DNA of 64,000 bases, from the NCBI GenBank assembly GCA_030407085.1, contig CM059586.1, positions 87,789,501 through 87,853,500 of the forward strand, in the 5' to 3' direction. This stretch comes from Trichopria drosophilae. Taxonomy: Eukaryota; Arthropoda; Insecta; Hymenoptera; Diapriidae. This document shows positions 12,830-26,400 of the stretch, one piece after another (positions within the stretch are counted from its first letter, which is position 1; the number at the start of each line of letters is the position of its first letter). Made by a program: the position numbers and the translations under genes. The notes beneath the pieces are model-generated. The model saw nothing but the letters and a program-made list of their open reading frames with translations, ran no database searches and was not told the origin of the DNA.

Positions 12830-12960
12830 GTTTGTATTTTGAAATGGCGGGTTTTTGGATGTCTGTTTTTTGAATGTCTATATTTTGAAATTTCTGGTTT
12901 TTGAATGCCGGGATTTTGAAGTGTCTGTTTTGTGATTTGTCGGGTTTTTGTGGTGAACCC
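12830..12960. repeat. Degenerate TTTTTGAATGTCTG array
   Basis: Successive words of 14-18 nt of the type TTTTTGAATGTCTGTT end in TTTGTGATTTGTCGGGTTTT and then GAACCC. The final words match the array at 49590-49774, so the two loci are related. Confidence 0.65.
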
Positions 12961-13540
12961 TAATAATTGTATTAATATAATAAGTATATATTAGAATTTT
13001 TAATTTAAATTATAATAAATTTATATTATTTTTGTTTACAAAATACAAAAATCGAAAATACGCTTACCGCAGAAAATTCGAGGTATTTAATTTTTCTTGG
13101 CAGTTTCGTGACCAAAATGAGAAAAATTAACTTAACGTTGACGTACGTATATTTCCGGTGCACTTTACGTTACTTAAATTAGTTATTGTGTGTAAGACTA
13201 TTCCACATCAATGTAAATGATCTGGTAAACATTTGTAACAGCAAACATTAAGAAAAATGATGTAATAGATAATTTCGACGTATTCTTGCCTTCTATTTAC
13301 GATTATGACAATAAAAATTGGCGGTAGGACAAGGAGTTGCTAGTTTTAAAAACTCGCCACAAGCGTTTTTTTTAATGCAGTAGACTTACCATTATTTTGT
13401 CACTCTCTTATTTTCTGGATGCTACTTTCACTACCGAGACCTCTTTCTTAATATAGTAAGAAGGAATAAGTGGGGGTATAAAATAAGGAAGAAAGTCGCT
13501 ATGTTGAATGAAATTGGTTAATTTGAAAATTTTAAGAGAT

Positions 13541-13634
13541 AATGAAGAAGATCTTGGTATTTTTGGTCACTATAATTAAGTATACAATAATAAATATTGT
13601 AAATTTACCAAAAAATACCAAGATCTTCTTCATT
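13541..13634. repeat. Short hairpin, 27-bp arms
   Basis: AATGAAGAAGATCTTGGTAT followed by a T run and GGT is mirrored almost exactly at 13607-13634, with a spacer of about 40 nt. It could be a MITE relic or a hairpin-forming transcript segment. Expression cannot be judged from the sequence. Confidence 0.65.
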
Positions 13635-13964
13635 AATTTTAAAACATCTATGTTACTATAAAACATACATGCGTTCCTGAATTATTTTAAGAGATATACT
13701 TACATTTATCAAAATAAGTGTATGCGAGCATAACTTTCTCAAATGATGCGTTTATGCTCGCTAAGCCTGCATAATTTCTTCGAAAAGAATGCTCATGAAA
13801 ATAAAAAATTTTCCACTCTTTTAGTCGAAACACTGGACCCAAATTTTCACTTTATCCTAGAATCACCCATGTAAGAGGAGACGGGGTAAATCGGAACTTG
13901 GGTCAAACCGAAACTTTGGCATAAATAAAAAACCTTGTTTTATATTATAAAGGGTTACATGTCT

Positions 13965-14085
13965 AAATATTACACTAAAATATTGCGCATCAAAATATTA
14001 CACGTCAAAATATTACAAGACAAAAATATTACACGTCGAAATAACACAGGACAAAAATATTGCACGTTAGAATATTACATGGAAT
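13965..14085. repeat. AAATATTACACGTC-type array
   Basis: Six or more loosely conserved words such as AAAATATTACACGTC and AAAATATTACAAGAC run in tandem. Period lengths vary. It is non-coding. Confidence 0.65.
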
Positions 14086-14584
14086 CACTCACGGAATCAC
14101 TCCGGAGTAAACAATTTTTACATAGCAACACTACAAGCTAAAATTCCAGCATTTAGCAACTAAACTGCTTTTTCTATCCTTGTTATTCTTCTTAGCCATC
14201 TTTCGCATATTTGATACAATTTTCTTTGCATTAACTTCTGCCGAATTTGGCACATGGAAATGCTCACTTATAGATAAGATAAAACCTATGGAATAATGAA
14301 AATCAAACTAAAATAGAAAATAAAAAATGGAAATAATAACAATATTTTGTTACTAGAAAAATTATATATATATAAACTTACCATTTTTTCGAGCAAAGCC
14401 GAGTTAAGTATTTGATTATAAACGTTTCCATTATTACTTTATAATTTTTTTCCTTTTTAGCTGACAATAATAAATAACTATCTTTAAGCATCACAAGAAA
14501 TAAATATTACGTTACAATAAGAAGTAATGCAAAATTACTAGGAAAATCTCTAATTTTTATTATGATCATAAGGATGGAAAGGTC

Positions 14585-14609
14585 CCGGGTTCAACTCCCG
14601 GCGAATCGA
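14585..14609 (+). tRNA. tRNA 3'-half fragment (pseudogene)
   Basis: A perfect T-arm (CCGGG, loop TTCAACT, CCCGG) is followed by a seven-base acceptor strand CGAATCG and an A in the discriminator position. GGTTCAACTCC is a good B box. No matching 5' acceptor strand, D-arm or A box could be found in the ~75 nt upstream. This is a fragment or a SINE relic, not a functional tRNA. Confidence 0.45.
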
Positions 14610-16280
14610 ATCTTTACAATTTGTTCCTCATTTTTTTTCGACAAATTTTAAAATAATCCAACGTTTCCATCTTTACCATCATTAAAAAAAATGAATTTTT
14701 CTAGTAACATTTGCATTATTTATAATCGAACAGACGAGTTTCCGTCGTCAGAAAAATTTGTCTAGAAAAACGTATAAAATATACACTATTTACAATATAC
14801 TATAATATATTTTTTGCTGTCAATATCACTGCCATATTTCCCCCTGGATTTCTGGAGAGAACACTAAAAATGATTACCTGTCATTTTTTATTAACGGCAA
14901 TTAAATAAAAAGTTATTAGACAAACCATAATCAAACATAACAATATGTTAACGTAACACATTATCGACATCATAGTAGATAAAAACATCTAAGATTTACC
15001 TATTTTCTTACTTCATTTTATACGTGCTCTCTACTCCTTGGCATTTTCAAAGAAATTTATAAAGTTGTACAAAAAGCCATATCGCACCTGCAATGTGGAC
15101 ATCACCATTTTGATTTGGTATATCCATCCACAATTACACCATCGACACTTTGATTTGGCATATCCATGTGCCCTTTTCGCCATCGACAGGAAGATAATCA
15201 GCATTGAAGATTTGAAAGTTTTTTTAGTTGTTTGTTTTTGTTTTATAATAACATTTTATCTTTGAATTAATTCAGAATTGTTTTTAATTTATAATGGTTT
15301 TTTTTGTAGATCATGATCGCATATAAAATAAATGTTGAGTTAATTTGGCTTTAATAATATTATTAAATTTTATACGAATAAAAATAAAAATACGCGAATG
15401 TCTATATTAAAGCGGGCGAATTAAATTCGTATGGTGATTCAGTGCAATCGTTCATGATTTAATTTCGAATTTGCGATATACAATCCATATTTTATATATA
15501 TATGAACTGACGAGTTAATTTCAGTTATAGATGTTTTGAATGATTGTTATGAATATCATTGAAAGAGTGATTGGCTTAGAACGAACTTTAATGATTGTGT
15601 TTGAAATGGCATATTTGTCAATTTATTTATGAATACCGATGTAAGAGGGTGTATACTCGAATTGTGACGAATAGGTGAACGTAACTTTGACAGCATAATT
15701 AATTAATAAATTTCTTATTTACAATTGATTGATTGAGTTATATGAAATATGTTTTTTATGATTTTGAAAATATATATTGTAATCTAAGGTAATATAGAGT
15801 TTCATTTATTTACATATATATATATACGTGCATTAATTCTAACAGCTATATACAAATCACGAAGTAAATCTTAAGTAAGATTTATTTTTGTTTACAATTC
15901 TAGTTATTGAAATTATTTACAGATTATTTATAAATGTTAACTATATAGTAAAATATAATTATTCATACGCACGGCATTTTGGAGTAAAAAATAATTCAAA
16001 CCAACGAATATAATTTATTCTGCTTTTAAATTCGATTTTCAATTTAAGATTTGAATTTATAAAGTTCGGTAAATAAATTCGTTACAAGCCAATATTATGC
16101 AATATGATACCACATTAACTCCATCCAAATCTTTCCGTTAAAATAGTTGAAATGTCCTTTGCGATTCCATCTGTATATTGCGCTGATTTTGCTGGAAACT
16201 TATTTAATATAGCGGTAATACATTTAGCGTAACTTGTGTTTCTGCTCTGTGTGATTTTTGTTCAGTGTCTCCACCGTTAG

Positions 16281-16360
16281 CGATGTCACGCATGCGCAAT
16301 GTTTCACTTGGACATCACATACAGCCACGTATTGCGCATCTGGTTGGCACATGCGCAGAC
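16281..16360. promoter_or_regulatory. Cluster of CATGCGCA (NRF-1/Ewg-like) motifs
   Basis: Three related motifs lie within 75 nt: CGCATGCGCA at about 16289-16298, ATTGCGCAT at 16331-16339 and CATGCGCAG at 16350-16358. The consensus TGCGCATGCGCA is bound by NRF-1 (Erect wing in flies) in animal promoters. The cluster lies about 0.9 kb upstream of the first tensin exon seen, with TTCAGTGTC, a possible initiator, at 16261. Promoter function is inferred only. Confidence 0.3.
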
Positions 16361-17230
16361 TGGTGGAAATTTTCGTCCTCTAATTTGGCTACTATTGGGG
16401 GGTTGGCAATGGATAGATACTGTGCTGTCTTATAAAAATAATAATGACTTTCGGATGGACATAAGTCAAGTTCCTCACAATCACAACTCGGAATTGTGAA
16501 GACTCGCGGAAGATTTGTCTTTCGTGTCTATTAGACTATCTAATCCACATAATTTGTTTCAATCAATTTTAACTTAAGTAACGACTCACAAAGAGCATGT
16601 TAGTAGCTATGGTGATATTATTTGAAGAAATTGATGTCTTCCTTATTATTTTGGATCGTCTCATCATTCCGTCAAATCCTTCAGAATGGATTTAAAATCA
16701 ACATTTAGGATTGATAATTCAGATACAAAAATTTACTCTTATATGTATACATACATGTATACATTATACATAAGTATGTTTATGAAATCAGACATTTATT
16801 TTTATTATACTTTTTTTAAAGTAAACATTGCACTATAACACTGCTGCAATTTTCTATAAATCCTATCTTCGTTTCTTCCACTTTTTTCCAATTATCAAAG
16901 TTTATGTTCTTCAAAGTAGAATTTTGACGTTACGATAGGTCGGCTCATCCTTAAAACTTTTCGATATTCAGCTTAGCTCTAGACAGCTTTTCAAGCGCTT
17001 GAAATATATGTGTAAGGTATTTTACACATGTCCAATTTAATAATGTTATTTATATCATATTATTTATACAAATTAGAAATTTAAGGAATTATTTTAGAAT
17101 TGAAAATGGTATATGTGACCGATAACTGCGATGTCATCGTCATAATTGTACGAAACTTTGAAATATAAGTACCATACGAGCCCTTAAAAATTGTAGTAGA
17201 AAAGTTCCTAATTTGTTTTTGTTTTCACAG

Positions 17231-17443
17231 GTGCACTCGACGCCGTCGTCGACGACGAGGACGCCGGGCGTCGGTGCTGATGCGGTGACGTCAAACTCCG
17301 GAAAAGGAGGTAGGGTCAGCGAAGTAATGGAATTATGTTACGTCACCGAAAGAATTATCGCACTATGGTATAGAGAGGATGCCCGTGGAGTACTCGAACA
17401 TGCAACATCGCTATTAAAAGGGAAACATGTTGATAATTATTTG
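17231..17443 (+). CDS. Tensin exon a (start of PTP-like domain)
   Basis: Acceptor TTGTTTTCACAG precedes 17231 and donor GTATGA follows 17443. The exon has 71 whole codons in phase 0. The first ~34 residues form a Ser/Thr/Gly-rich linker (VHSTPSSTTRTPGVGAD...). The PTP-like domain begins at VMELCYVTERIIALWY and ends with KGKHVDNYL. It is about five residues shorter than vertebrate tensin-1 between the two conserved blocks. The coding sequence is markedly GC-richer than the introns. The upstream exon is not identified. Confidence 0.9.
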
Positions 17444-20400
17444 GTATGATCATTTTAAATGTTATCATACAAGTATAAATCATTACAATATATGTGCCGG
17501 TCCTCAAGACACGAATGTAGTTGCGAATTGACAAATAACGAGGAAATCATTTGTTAGATAAATGTACCAATTTCTGCGGATGTACATATTACTACGTTTT
17601 TCCGTTGAAATTCGAAGACAAATGATAGAACGATTATTGTGTTTTTAAAAAATGTTTATAAAGAGTTCAGTATTTGTGTTAAAGTTTAAACATGTCTATT
17701 TGTAAACGTAACCATGTCGCGGATCTAATCCGAGTCGTTCCAATCGAATCCGAAAATTACATCCGACTCAATCCAAAACAATCCGAGATTTATCTAGGCA
17801 ATTGCTTAAACCGGGTAAATCCGGGCAAATCATATTGTTCAATTGGAATCCGACTTAATCCTACGTATTCCGAAGTTATTCGATGGATTCAAATCCGGTT
17901 GAATACGAATTAATCCGACCCACTCCGCAATTATTAAATTAATTAGAATCCTGCTGAATCCAACTTAATCCTACATATTTGCGAAATGTCGGAATGGCAT
18001 AGGATTCTTTCGGATTAAAATCGCAGAATGAAACTGATTGATAATATTAGTCGGAATGGCAAAGGATTAGTTCGGATTAAAATCGCGGAATGAAACGGAT
18101 TGAAAAATCGGTTTGGAAAGGCTAGGATTAGATCGGCGACAAAATCTGAATTGTCAGATATTACGTCGGATTAAATCTCCATCCGATTCTTTCACCACGG
18201 AATTTATTTTTTTTAATAAAATTGAAAACTGAGCACCTACAAATTTGACTAATTGGCCTATTCTCTATCCCATTGCGGTACCGCAACATCTTCTTTTAAG
18301 TAGGTTCAAATTAATCTCAATGAACTGAAAAATGGGTTTTGATACTACCCTATAACTACTTAAGTAAAGTTAATAAATAGAAGTGGATTTAGCTCAATCA
18401 TTCATAAAATCAAGCCCTCAGCATTGGGCACATATTTTCTGGCACTGTTGGTATTACTGCGCCTCCTAACCTCAATTCCTATAAGCGGATTGGTCTTGAA
18501 TATTCACGAGTTTCGTTTATATTTGCATTAACCATTCTCATACACTGTCATCTAAATGGTAACAAAAAATCTGTGATCACTGATATGTATTGTTATCGTT
18601 TGGTTTTACTGAAACTCTATGTGTTTCACAGTTTACGTTACAACAGGAAATTTGGAAATGTACGAAGAAAAATATAATTTATTGTTGTTTATTAAAAGCA
18701 ATGTTAACAACAATTATGCACTTCCTACTGGCATTAAAACGAGCGAACAATTAAACAATCCCAATAAACATCTTACCTACACATCAGAGAATCCTTTTTT
18801 CATCACACTGGGACGAAAGCAGCAACTTTCCTCCCTGTCATGAAGAAAAATCGTATACTTCCCTCGGGAAGTAAAAAAGAATGTCTCAGACTGCGAGTAA
18901 TTTTTACCCGAGGTGAAGCCGAGGGTGAAAAACATGTATTTATTTTACCTCCCTCGTTGTGTAATATACTATTTTACGCATATCTTATATTTTTGTTTTC
19001 TCGTCAATGTTCTAATTAGAAAGAAAACTATGAATTCAAAAGTCATGAATTCTTCGACAGATCAACGAGAAATTCTAAAATTCGAGTTTGCCAAAAATTC
19101 ACAATAACAAGTACTAATATGCGCAGTAATAGGTGCATTAGGGGAGACTGGGGTTAGTTGGCGGTAAAATTGTTAATCTATTTATATAAATTGGGATACA
19201 GTATAATTCAATTAATATAATATATCATTTTGAAGGTATAAAGTCTAGCAATAAAATGCCTTTTGTTATATTTCATAAATATCGTTAAAAAGAGATAAAA
19301 TCACCAACAAATTCAACAAATTGAAATTCATTAAATTTAAGAAATATCTGTAATATATACTACAAAATTAATAAAATTAAATTGGTTTTAAACCTGACTT
19401 ATGACCTACCAGGATGTTTATCAAAATTCCATTAGATGTTAAAATGCTATAGTTTGAAGATCTCTAAACATTTCAAACACCTTGCGTGTAATCACTTGGA
19501 TTCCCAAACGCTGGGCTTTGTTAAAACATTTATAATCTCAACTAGTACTAATATTAACAACGAAAAGGAAAAAAGATAAAAGATAAAAAATAAAAAATTT
19601 TAAAAATTAAAAACGACATTCATAATTATAAGACTAATAAAATTATATTATACTACAATTTCAATTTAACAGTTATTTGGAATAAATTGGTATATGAATA
19701 TGAGTGGTTAGCATGCAATTATAATAAATCTAAAGATAGAAAAATGACATTAGTACAAAAATATAATATTAAGATAAAATATATATATATAAACATGCAA
19801 AAATTTATATGAACATGCAAAATAAATATCTGGACGTAATATCTATCGTAATAATTCAATTTTATAATACAAACTGTTAGTATCAAAAATTTTAAAAGCA
19901 ATAAGTACTATGATGCTCATACACATGCGACAGGAAATAGTAAAAACAGAAAACCAATATTACATAATGATTTGTTAAAAATATAAACATCTTTTGATAA
20001 AAATGTTGTTTATTTATGGTTAACAGATTTTCAATTTGTCTTCACCCGGTCGCCTGGGTGAGCCGAACACCAAAGAAGTAGGATGGCCTCAAGGATTGGC
20101 ACCAAGTCTCGAAAGGCTTTGTGCACTTTGCAAAGAGCTGGACTCGTGGCTCAATGCCGCTTCCAATCGCGTCGTAGTCCTTCATGCAAGGTGAGACAAA
20201 TTTTTATCTGACATCTTATCAGCTGACTTAAAATAATGACATATCTTATAAAGTTCAAGGAGATTTGACAAAGATTCTTAATAAATACTATTCGTACATT
20301 AAAAAACTTTTTGACAAATTAACCTTTGGTTAATTGACAGTAGTGAAAACATCTTCTGCTTAGGTAAACTCCGTTTTTCTAATTACTTTTAGTAGATTTA

Positions 20401-23400
20401 TTTTAGTTAAATTCTTGGTTATATCTACGGAAATATGTAATTTGACACAATTTTTTAACATTCAGTCAATCTAATTTCTATGTATAATTGCATTCTACTA
20501 ACTATACTCGTAGTTCATTTCACTACTTTAGCATAGTTAGTAACTGTCGAAATGCTCTTAAGAGCTATTAAATTATGTCAGGCAGTTGAAAAATAGTAAA
20601 ATATTCAGTCCCATCTTATCTGTTAAACAATGAAATATTACATTAACCCTTCCAGTCACAGTGGTCAATATATTAACCATATTTTGAGACGGCTGAAAAA
20701 AATATAAAAACCTATCAGACATGTTTCAAACTCCGTAGCCAGAGGTAGATTACGAATATAACAGTTTTGTAAATGTTTTAAAATTCAAAATGATACATCC
20801 AATATGGCGGACATAAAAATTAAAAATCATACAGATTTGATTATAACTTTTTATTCTGGAGTTTTTGCGGTCGCTGAATGCAAATGCAGCAAATTTGTTG
20901 TCAAATTTTCAAAATTTGCGAAATTTGCGGAATCCAAAATGGCGCATGAAAAACTAAAATTCACACAGATTGGCTTGAAACTTGTTACTCAGGGGGGTTT
21001 CTGGATCGGTAATTACGAATTCGGTATAAGTTTTTGTATAAATTCATAATGGCGGATTCATAATGGCGGAAGAAAAAATTAAAAAGCATTCAAATTTGAT
21101 TAAAACTTTTTATTCTGGAGTTTTTGCGGTCGCTGAATGCAAATGCAGCAAATTTGTTGTCAAATTTTCAAAATTTGCGAAATTTGCGGAATCCAAAATG
21201 GCGCATGAAAAACTAAAATTCACACAGATTGGCTTGAAACTTATTACTCGGGGGTTTTCTGGATCGGTAATTACGATTCTGCTATTAGTTTTTATACATT
21301 CATAATGGCAGATTCACAATGGTAGACGCAAAAATTAAACTCATACGAATTTGCTTAAAACTTTTTATTCGGGGGTTTTTGCGGTCGTTGAATGCAAATA
21401 CAGCAAACTTGTTATCAAATTTTAAAAATTTGCGGAATCCAAAATGGCGCATGAAAAACTAAAATTTACACAGATTGGCTTGAAACTTGTTACTCGGGGG
21501 TTTTCTGGATCGGTGATTACGAATCCGGTATTAGTTTTTATAAATTCATAATGGCAGATCTATAATTGCGGACAAATTTGAGAAAATTCGTTAGGATTCG
21601 CATGAAACTTGTTACTCGGTTTTTTTTTGGATCACTGATAATGAATCTAATGACAGATTTGCAATATTCAAATTAGCAATTAACAAATTAGGTTATTAAC
21701 TTAAAAAAGCCAGAAGAAATGCTTTCTACTAATTCATTGGTAGGTCAAAGCTGTATTTTTTTATTTCTATTGAAGTTACTTTTCCAAAGTTATTTAGTCG
21801 TGATACTGAAAAAAAGTATTATAAATGAACTTGATGAAGATACTATACGAAAATGAGAAATGATTGTACGTTTCACGTAATATAACGATACCCATAATCC
21901 AAGAGAAGTATAAATATATCTATCACGCGACTCCATTTGCGTTGTCTGCGTTCTTTACATAATCAGTATATAAACTATGCCATTTGCATAATAATAAGCA
22001 GTGGCCATTAATTTCTTATTTCAGGGGGTGCAAGGAAAGAGTAGGTGTGGCCATATCGGCATATATGAATTACAGCAGCATCTGCGGGGGCCGCGGTCAG
22101 GCCTTGGACAGGTTCGCCATGAGAAGGTTTCTCGACGACAAAATCGGCCATCTGAATGTTCCGTCCCACAGAAGGTAAACCGCTTCTTCCGAACCTTAAT
22201 TTGGTAACGCTTCCACCAAATACAATAAGATTAGTCGAATGCGTTTAAGACACGTAACACGCGACGGAATTTGAAACTCTCAATTTTAGGTTCCACACGT
22301 GGCCGTATGTGTTTAGTGCTGATGTTTCAAAAGAAAATTAAATCTTCTTATTTCCAATATATTTCTTTTTGGAATAAATTTTTAGTTCAATTTTATTCAC
22401 TGAGTAGACATGTTATACTACTTCTACAATTTCTACTCCCTACGAATTTCTTAAGTGACAAATCTTTTCAATTTATATATTCCTCGGTTTTAAAAATAAA
22501 TTTTTTTGGACATAATAATAAAAAATCACTGTTTTTAGTGCAGGAAATACAATTTCCCATTATGTATGAGGAAAATAAAATTTCTCCCACTCGGTGCGCA
22601 AAATGTTATTTTCATCACACTGGGACGAAAGCAGCAACATTCCTCCCGCAAGCGGGAGGAAAGTTACTTCTTTTCCCTGTCATGAAGAAAAATCGTATAC
22701 TTCCCTCGGGAAGTAAAAAAGAATGCCTCAGACTACATGTTTTTCACCCTCGGCTTCACCCCGGGTAAAAATTACACGCAGTCTGAAACATTCTTTATTT
22801 TACCTCCCTCGTTGAGTAATATACTATCTGCTCCCTGTATTTCGGGCGCAAAACAGCACATTCTCTCCCTAGGGAGCAAAATATCACGCTCTCGTATAAG
22901 TAAATAGTATGTGTAACAAGGGAGAACAGGTGTAAATTCTTGCGAAATACCGTCCTGGCTTTGCTCGGTCGTTCAACTCACACTCGTCGGCGAACGCATA
23001 TTTTGCTCCCTAGTTGCACAATCTACTGTAATATGCTATTCCCGCACGATAAACAGTTGGGTAAATGCGAATTTCCTGTATGCTATTACGAAAACTATAT
23101 TTCATTATACGTGCGAGAAATCGCGTTTCCTGCACTAGTAATGAAATGTACTATTTCACGAAGTGTGTACAGTGAATTTGTACAAAAGAAATGGGGAAAA
23201 CATGAAGGGCCACATAAAATTTCGAAGTTTTGTAGACGATTGTTATTATTATTTATAAAATTACTTGCATTCCAGGTATATCGAATACTTCAGTGGGTTG
23301 CTGTCAGGTTCAATACGCGTCAGGCCATCACCTTTGTACCTTACGCATTTGACAGTCCTGGGTGTGCCACTCTTCGAGCCTACGGGATGTCGAGCCTTCC

Positions 23401-26400
23401 TCAAGGTTTACGAGGGTCTTACGCCCGTTTACACCTCCGACCTGTACTCTGTTACGAACGCCCGAGAGTTCACGGTAAACCTTGGCGGCCTTCGACTCAG
23501 GGGCGACATCCTGGTGAAATGTTACCATAGGGTTTACTCCAACCAGAGCCGCGAAGTCATGTTTTCCCTTCAGGTAACGTCATCGAGTAATTTACCATGC
23601 TATTGCAATTATTTTTGTTCAATTTATATTCCCACGTATATTGAAAACACACCTAGAACTTTTTAAACAATTTTGTTTAATTTGCTAGGAAAATTCTTTA
23701 CATAAGAAGGAATTTATTGACTTTTGCAGCCGACGAAAGAAAAACTGATAAATTTATATTATCAGTTACAGATCTGTAGTTAATGGCGAATTTTATGCTA
23801 TTTAATAAGTGCTATAAATGTTAAATAACACTAGTTTATAGCAAAAATGTAAATTTAATGCCATCTTTTTTTCTGACGTATTTTGACCTATTAAACTCGA
23901 AAATTGAGGAATATTATGACCCATTAAGAACGAGACTGACACTTTTTGTATGCAAACTTCTCCGGTTTAATGGCCACGAAAAAAATGATTTTCATAAAAA
24001 AAGTTTGTTTAGTCCAAAAGTCGACTCTTTTAGATATTGCCAAAATAATTGGTCCAAAATCATTTCAAAAACATACAACTGATTTTTTTCTAAAAATTCG
24101 CGAATTTTATAAATAGTTTCTTGTTCAATCTGCAATTTATGTCCGGAAACGGAGAGTACACTGAAATGCAACATATCCCGTTCAAAATGTTCTAGCTCCA
24201 AAATGGTGCCTAGCATTTTTCAAAATTTTAAAATGGCAACATGTAAATGGCGCTCAAACTGCCGATTTTGTATATTATTTCTTTATTAGCCGACCAATAG
24301 AATTTTTGAAATCAGCCATTGCTCAGAGTCGCCGCTTACGAATATGAGATCACATTTTCAAAATTCAAAATGGTGGATGAAATATAGCTGACGACATTTC
24401 GAAAATATTAATGGATTTTTCGTGAAATTTCGACTCTTACTACGAGGAGTTGAATATACCGTTAAGATTCGTCTTCTTTATTGTATTTTTGTTTACATTT
24501 TGTAAAATTTTCTTGTATTTTGATCGTTTTTCGTTATTTTTTAAACGCATTTAGTTTTTAGAAACGAATAATGGGATGAACCTGGTCCTTAGATCTAGTT
24601 TACAAAAAAATAACGGAATAAAGGTGACAATCCTTTAATTTGAGTGCAATAGTTAGCAAGGATAATTCTTTAATTGTCTATAGTATAACTCATATAATTA
24701 GTTAATTTATCAATCTCTATATTTGCAATTTCGTCATAATAAATAGCGCAAAAGATATTTGCTGTACAATGGATATTCTACATAATTTTATTCAAATTTT
24801 AGTATTTTAAATCTTAAACTCAAATAAACTATTCGATTTTCTTTTAATATGGAGGGGTTTACTTAGTAATAATATACAAAACAAAACAAATTTATACAAA
24901 AATTGAAGGACCTCACAGGTGTCAATCAACTTATATCGTTTATATTTTGTACAAATCCTATCTATTTTTATAACCACATTTTGTACTTTAAATATTTTAT
25001 TCCCAACATTTTTCTCATGCGTTAACAGGAGAAAATAAAAATATCCATTTGAATAAGTTTTTGTTACGATGAATGCTATACTAGAATAAGTAGATTATTC
25101 CCGTATTTTATAATTATTGCATCTGTGTTATGGTAAAAGAAATATAGTTCATGGCAACGTCCATATTTTTGATGGTTAAAAACATTAAATCGTCGATTTT
25201 AAATTATTAATCAATGATCTCCGTTCATATGTGTAATCAACGAGCCAAAAACCCTTTTAGTGACCATTTTAATTAACATCCATAACATATTAGAAACTTC
25301 AGTCAGACATATTGAATCCGCCATTTTGAATTTCGAAAATGTGACCTCATGTTTGTAAGCGGCGACCCTGTAAAAACTTATATTTTAGTTATACTGGAGT
25401 TATGGAGTATTTGTTGATTTGGAAAGTTCTATCGGTTGGATTACATTTACATTTACAAGCGGCCATTTTGAAAAGTGGGAGGTACCATTTTGAAGCTGAG
25501 ATATTTTGAACGCGATATTTTAAAAAACTGTTTGAATCCATTAAATCCAAAGGACACGTTTTGAGTATTTCGTATAAAAAAGAAGCCCTCAATGAAAATT
25601 TTTGGACACTCTATCTAAAAAACTATCAGATTTTTTGTAATAATGCTAAGATAAAAAGTTATTAGAATTCGTTGAGAAATATAGTGGCATTTTTCCAGAT
25701 TTTTTTTTATGCTATTTTGAGAAATTCGTTATCTACATTTTTTGCAACGATTTAAAATATTTATGAAAAATTAGACTTCTGATCAATTGAAAGCATTTTT
25801 TGTAATTTGCAATTTTTCCTAAAAATTGATAGTGTTTTGAGAGAAAAAATAGAAACATAATATTAAACCTAAACATATTATTTATTGAAATTAAGTTTCC
25901 TGAAAACGTTTGGAAAAAAACAACATAAGTTGTGAAATCTGAAAAAATTCCACTATATTTCTTGATGAATTCTAAGTACTTTTTCATTTTTAACATTTTT
26001 TTAAAAAATCTTATAGTTTTTGAGCTAAAGAATTCCGAATTTAAAAAAAAAATGTTCACTGTGGAAACTGTTTTAATATTTAAATTTGTTGTTTAAAATT
26101 CAAATATTTTGACAACTTTTCTACATAGTTTGAATAGAATCCCAATATTCGAATAAATCGACAAAAAATTGAGAAGAATAAATATTTCCCAATTTATTGG
26201 CAATTTTTCAAGTTTGTCGACATATTGGAATTCCTGATAACTGAAACTCAACTTTGACTTCGGATTCATAAAGAGCGACCATCATTAGTAGAATTTATAC
26301 CTTGCATTTTTTACAAATTCATTTTTGAAATGGACTACTTGATTGAAAAAGTGTCCTTTGGGCGTTAATATGTTAAAGAACTGCATCTTGTTTAGTGCGA

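Larger units (their letters stand above)
11701..17230. other. Gene-free stretch upstream of the tensin exons
   Basis: No gene was recognised. It contains a TTAA-type MITE (12346-12577), a short-word array (12830-12960), a hairpin (13541-13634), another array (13965-14085), a tRNA 3'-half (14585-14609) and AT-rich sequence with short TA microsatellites near 14370 and 15815. A CpG-containing patch with CATGCGCA motifs lies at 16281-16360. The upstream tensin exon or exons that must precede 17231 were not identified. Confidence 0.55.
17444..20026 (+). other. Tensin intron 1
   Basis: This is a GT/AG intron of 2.6 kb. It carries the AATCCGA inverted array (17716-18140) and one copy of a repeat shared with intron 3 (18801-18974). 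The rest is AT-rich with no recognised features. A GGGGAGACTGGGGTTAG segment at 19142 resembles a second GGAGACGGGG segment at 13867. Confidence 0.7.

Noticed and set aside
22271..22768. 165-codon open frame in tensin intron 3
   Set aside because: It runs through dispersed repeat copy B and AT-rich sequence, has no domain and lies inside a well-supported intron.
22940..23530. 196-codon open frame overlapping tensin exon d
   Set aside because: It is in a different frame from the C2-domain coding frame and starts in a repeat. The tensin frame explains the conservation.
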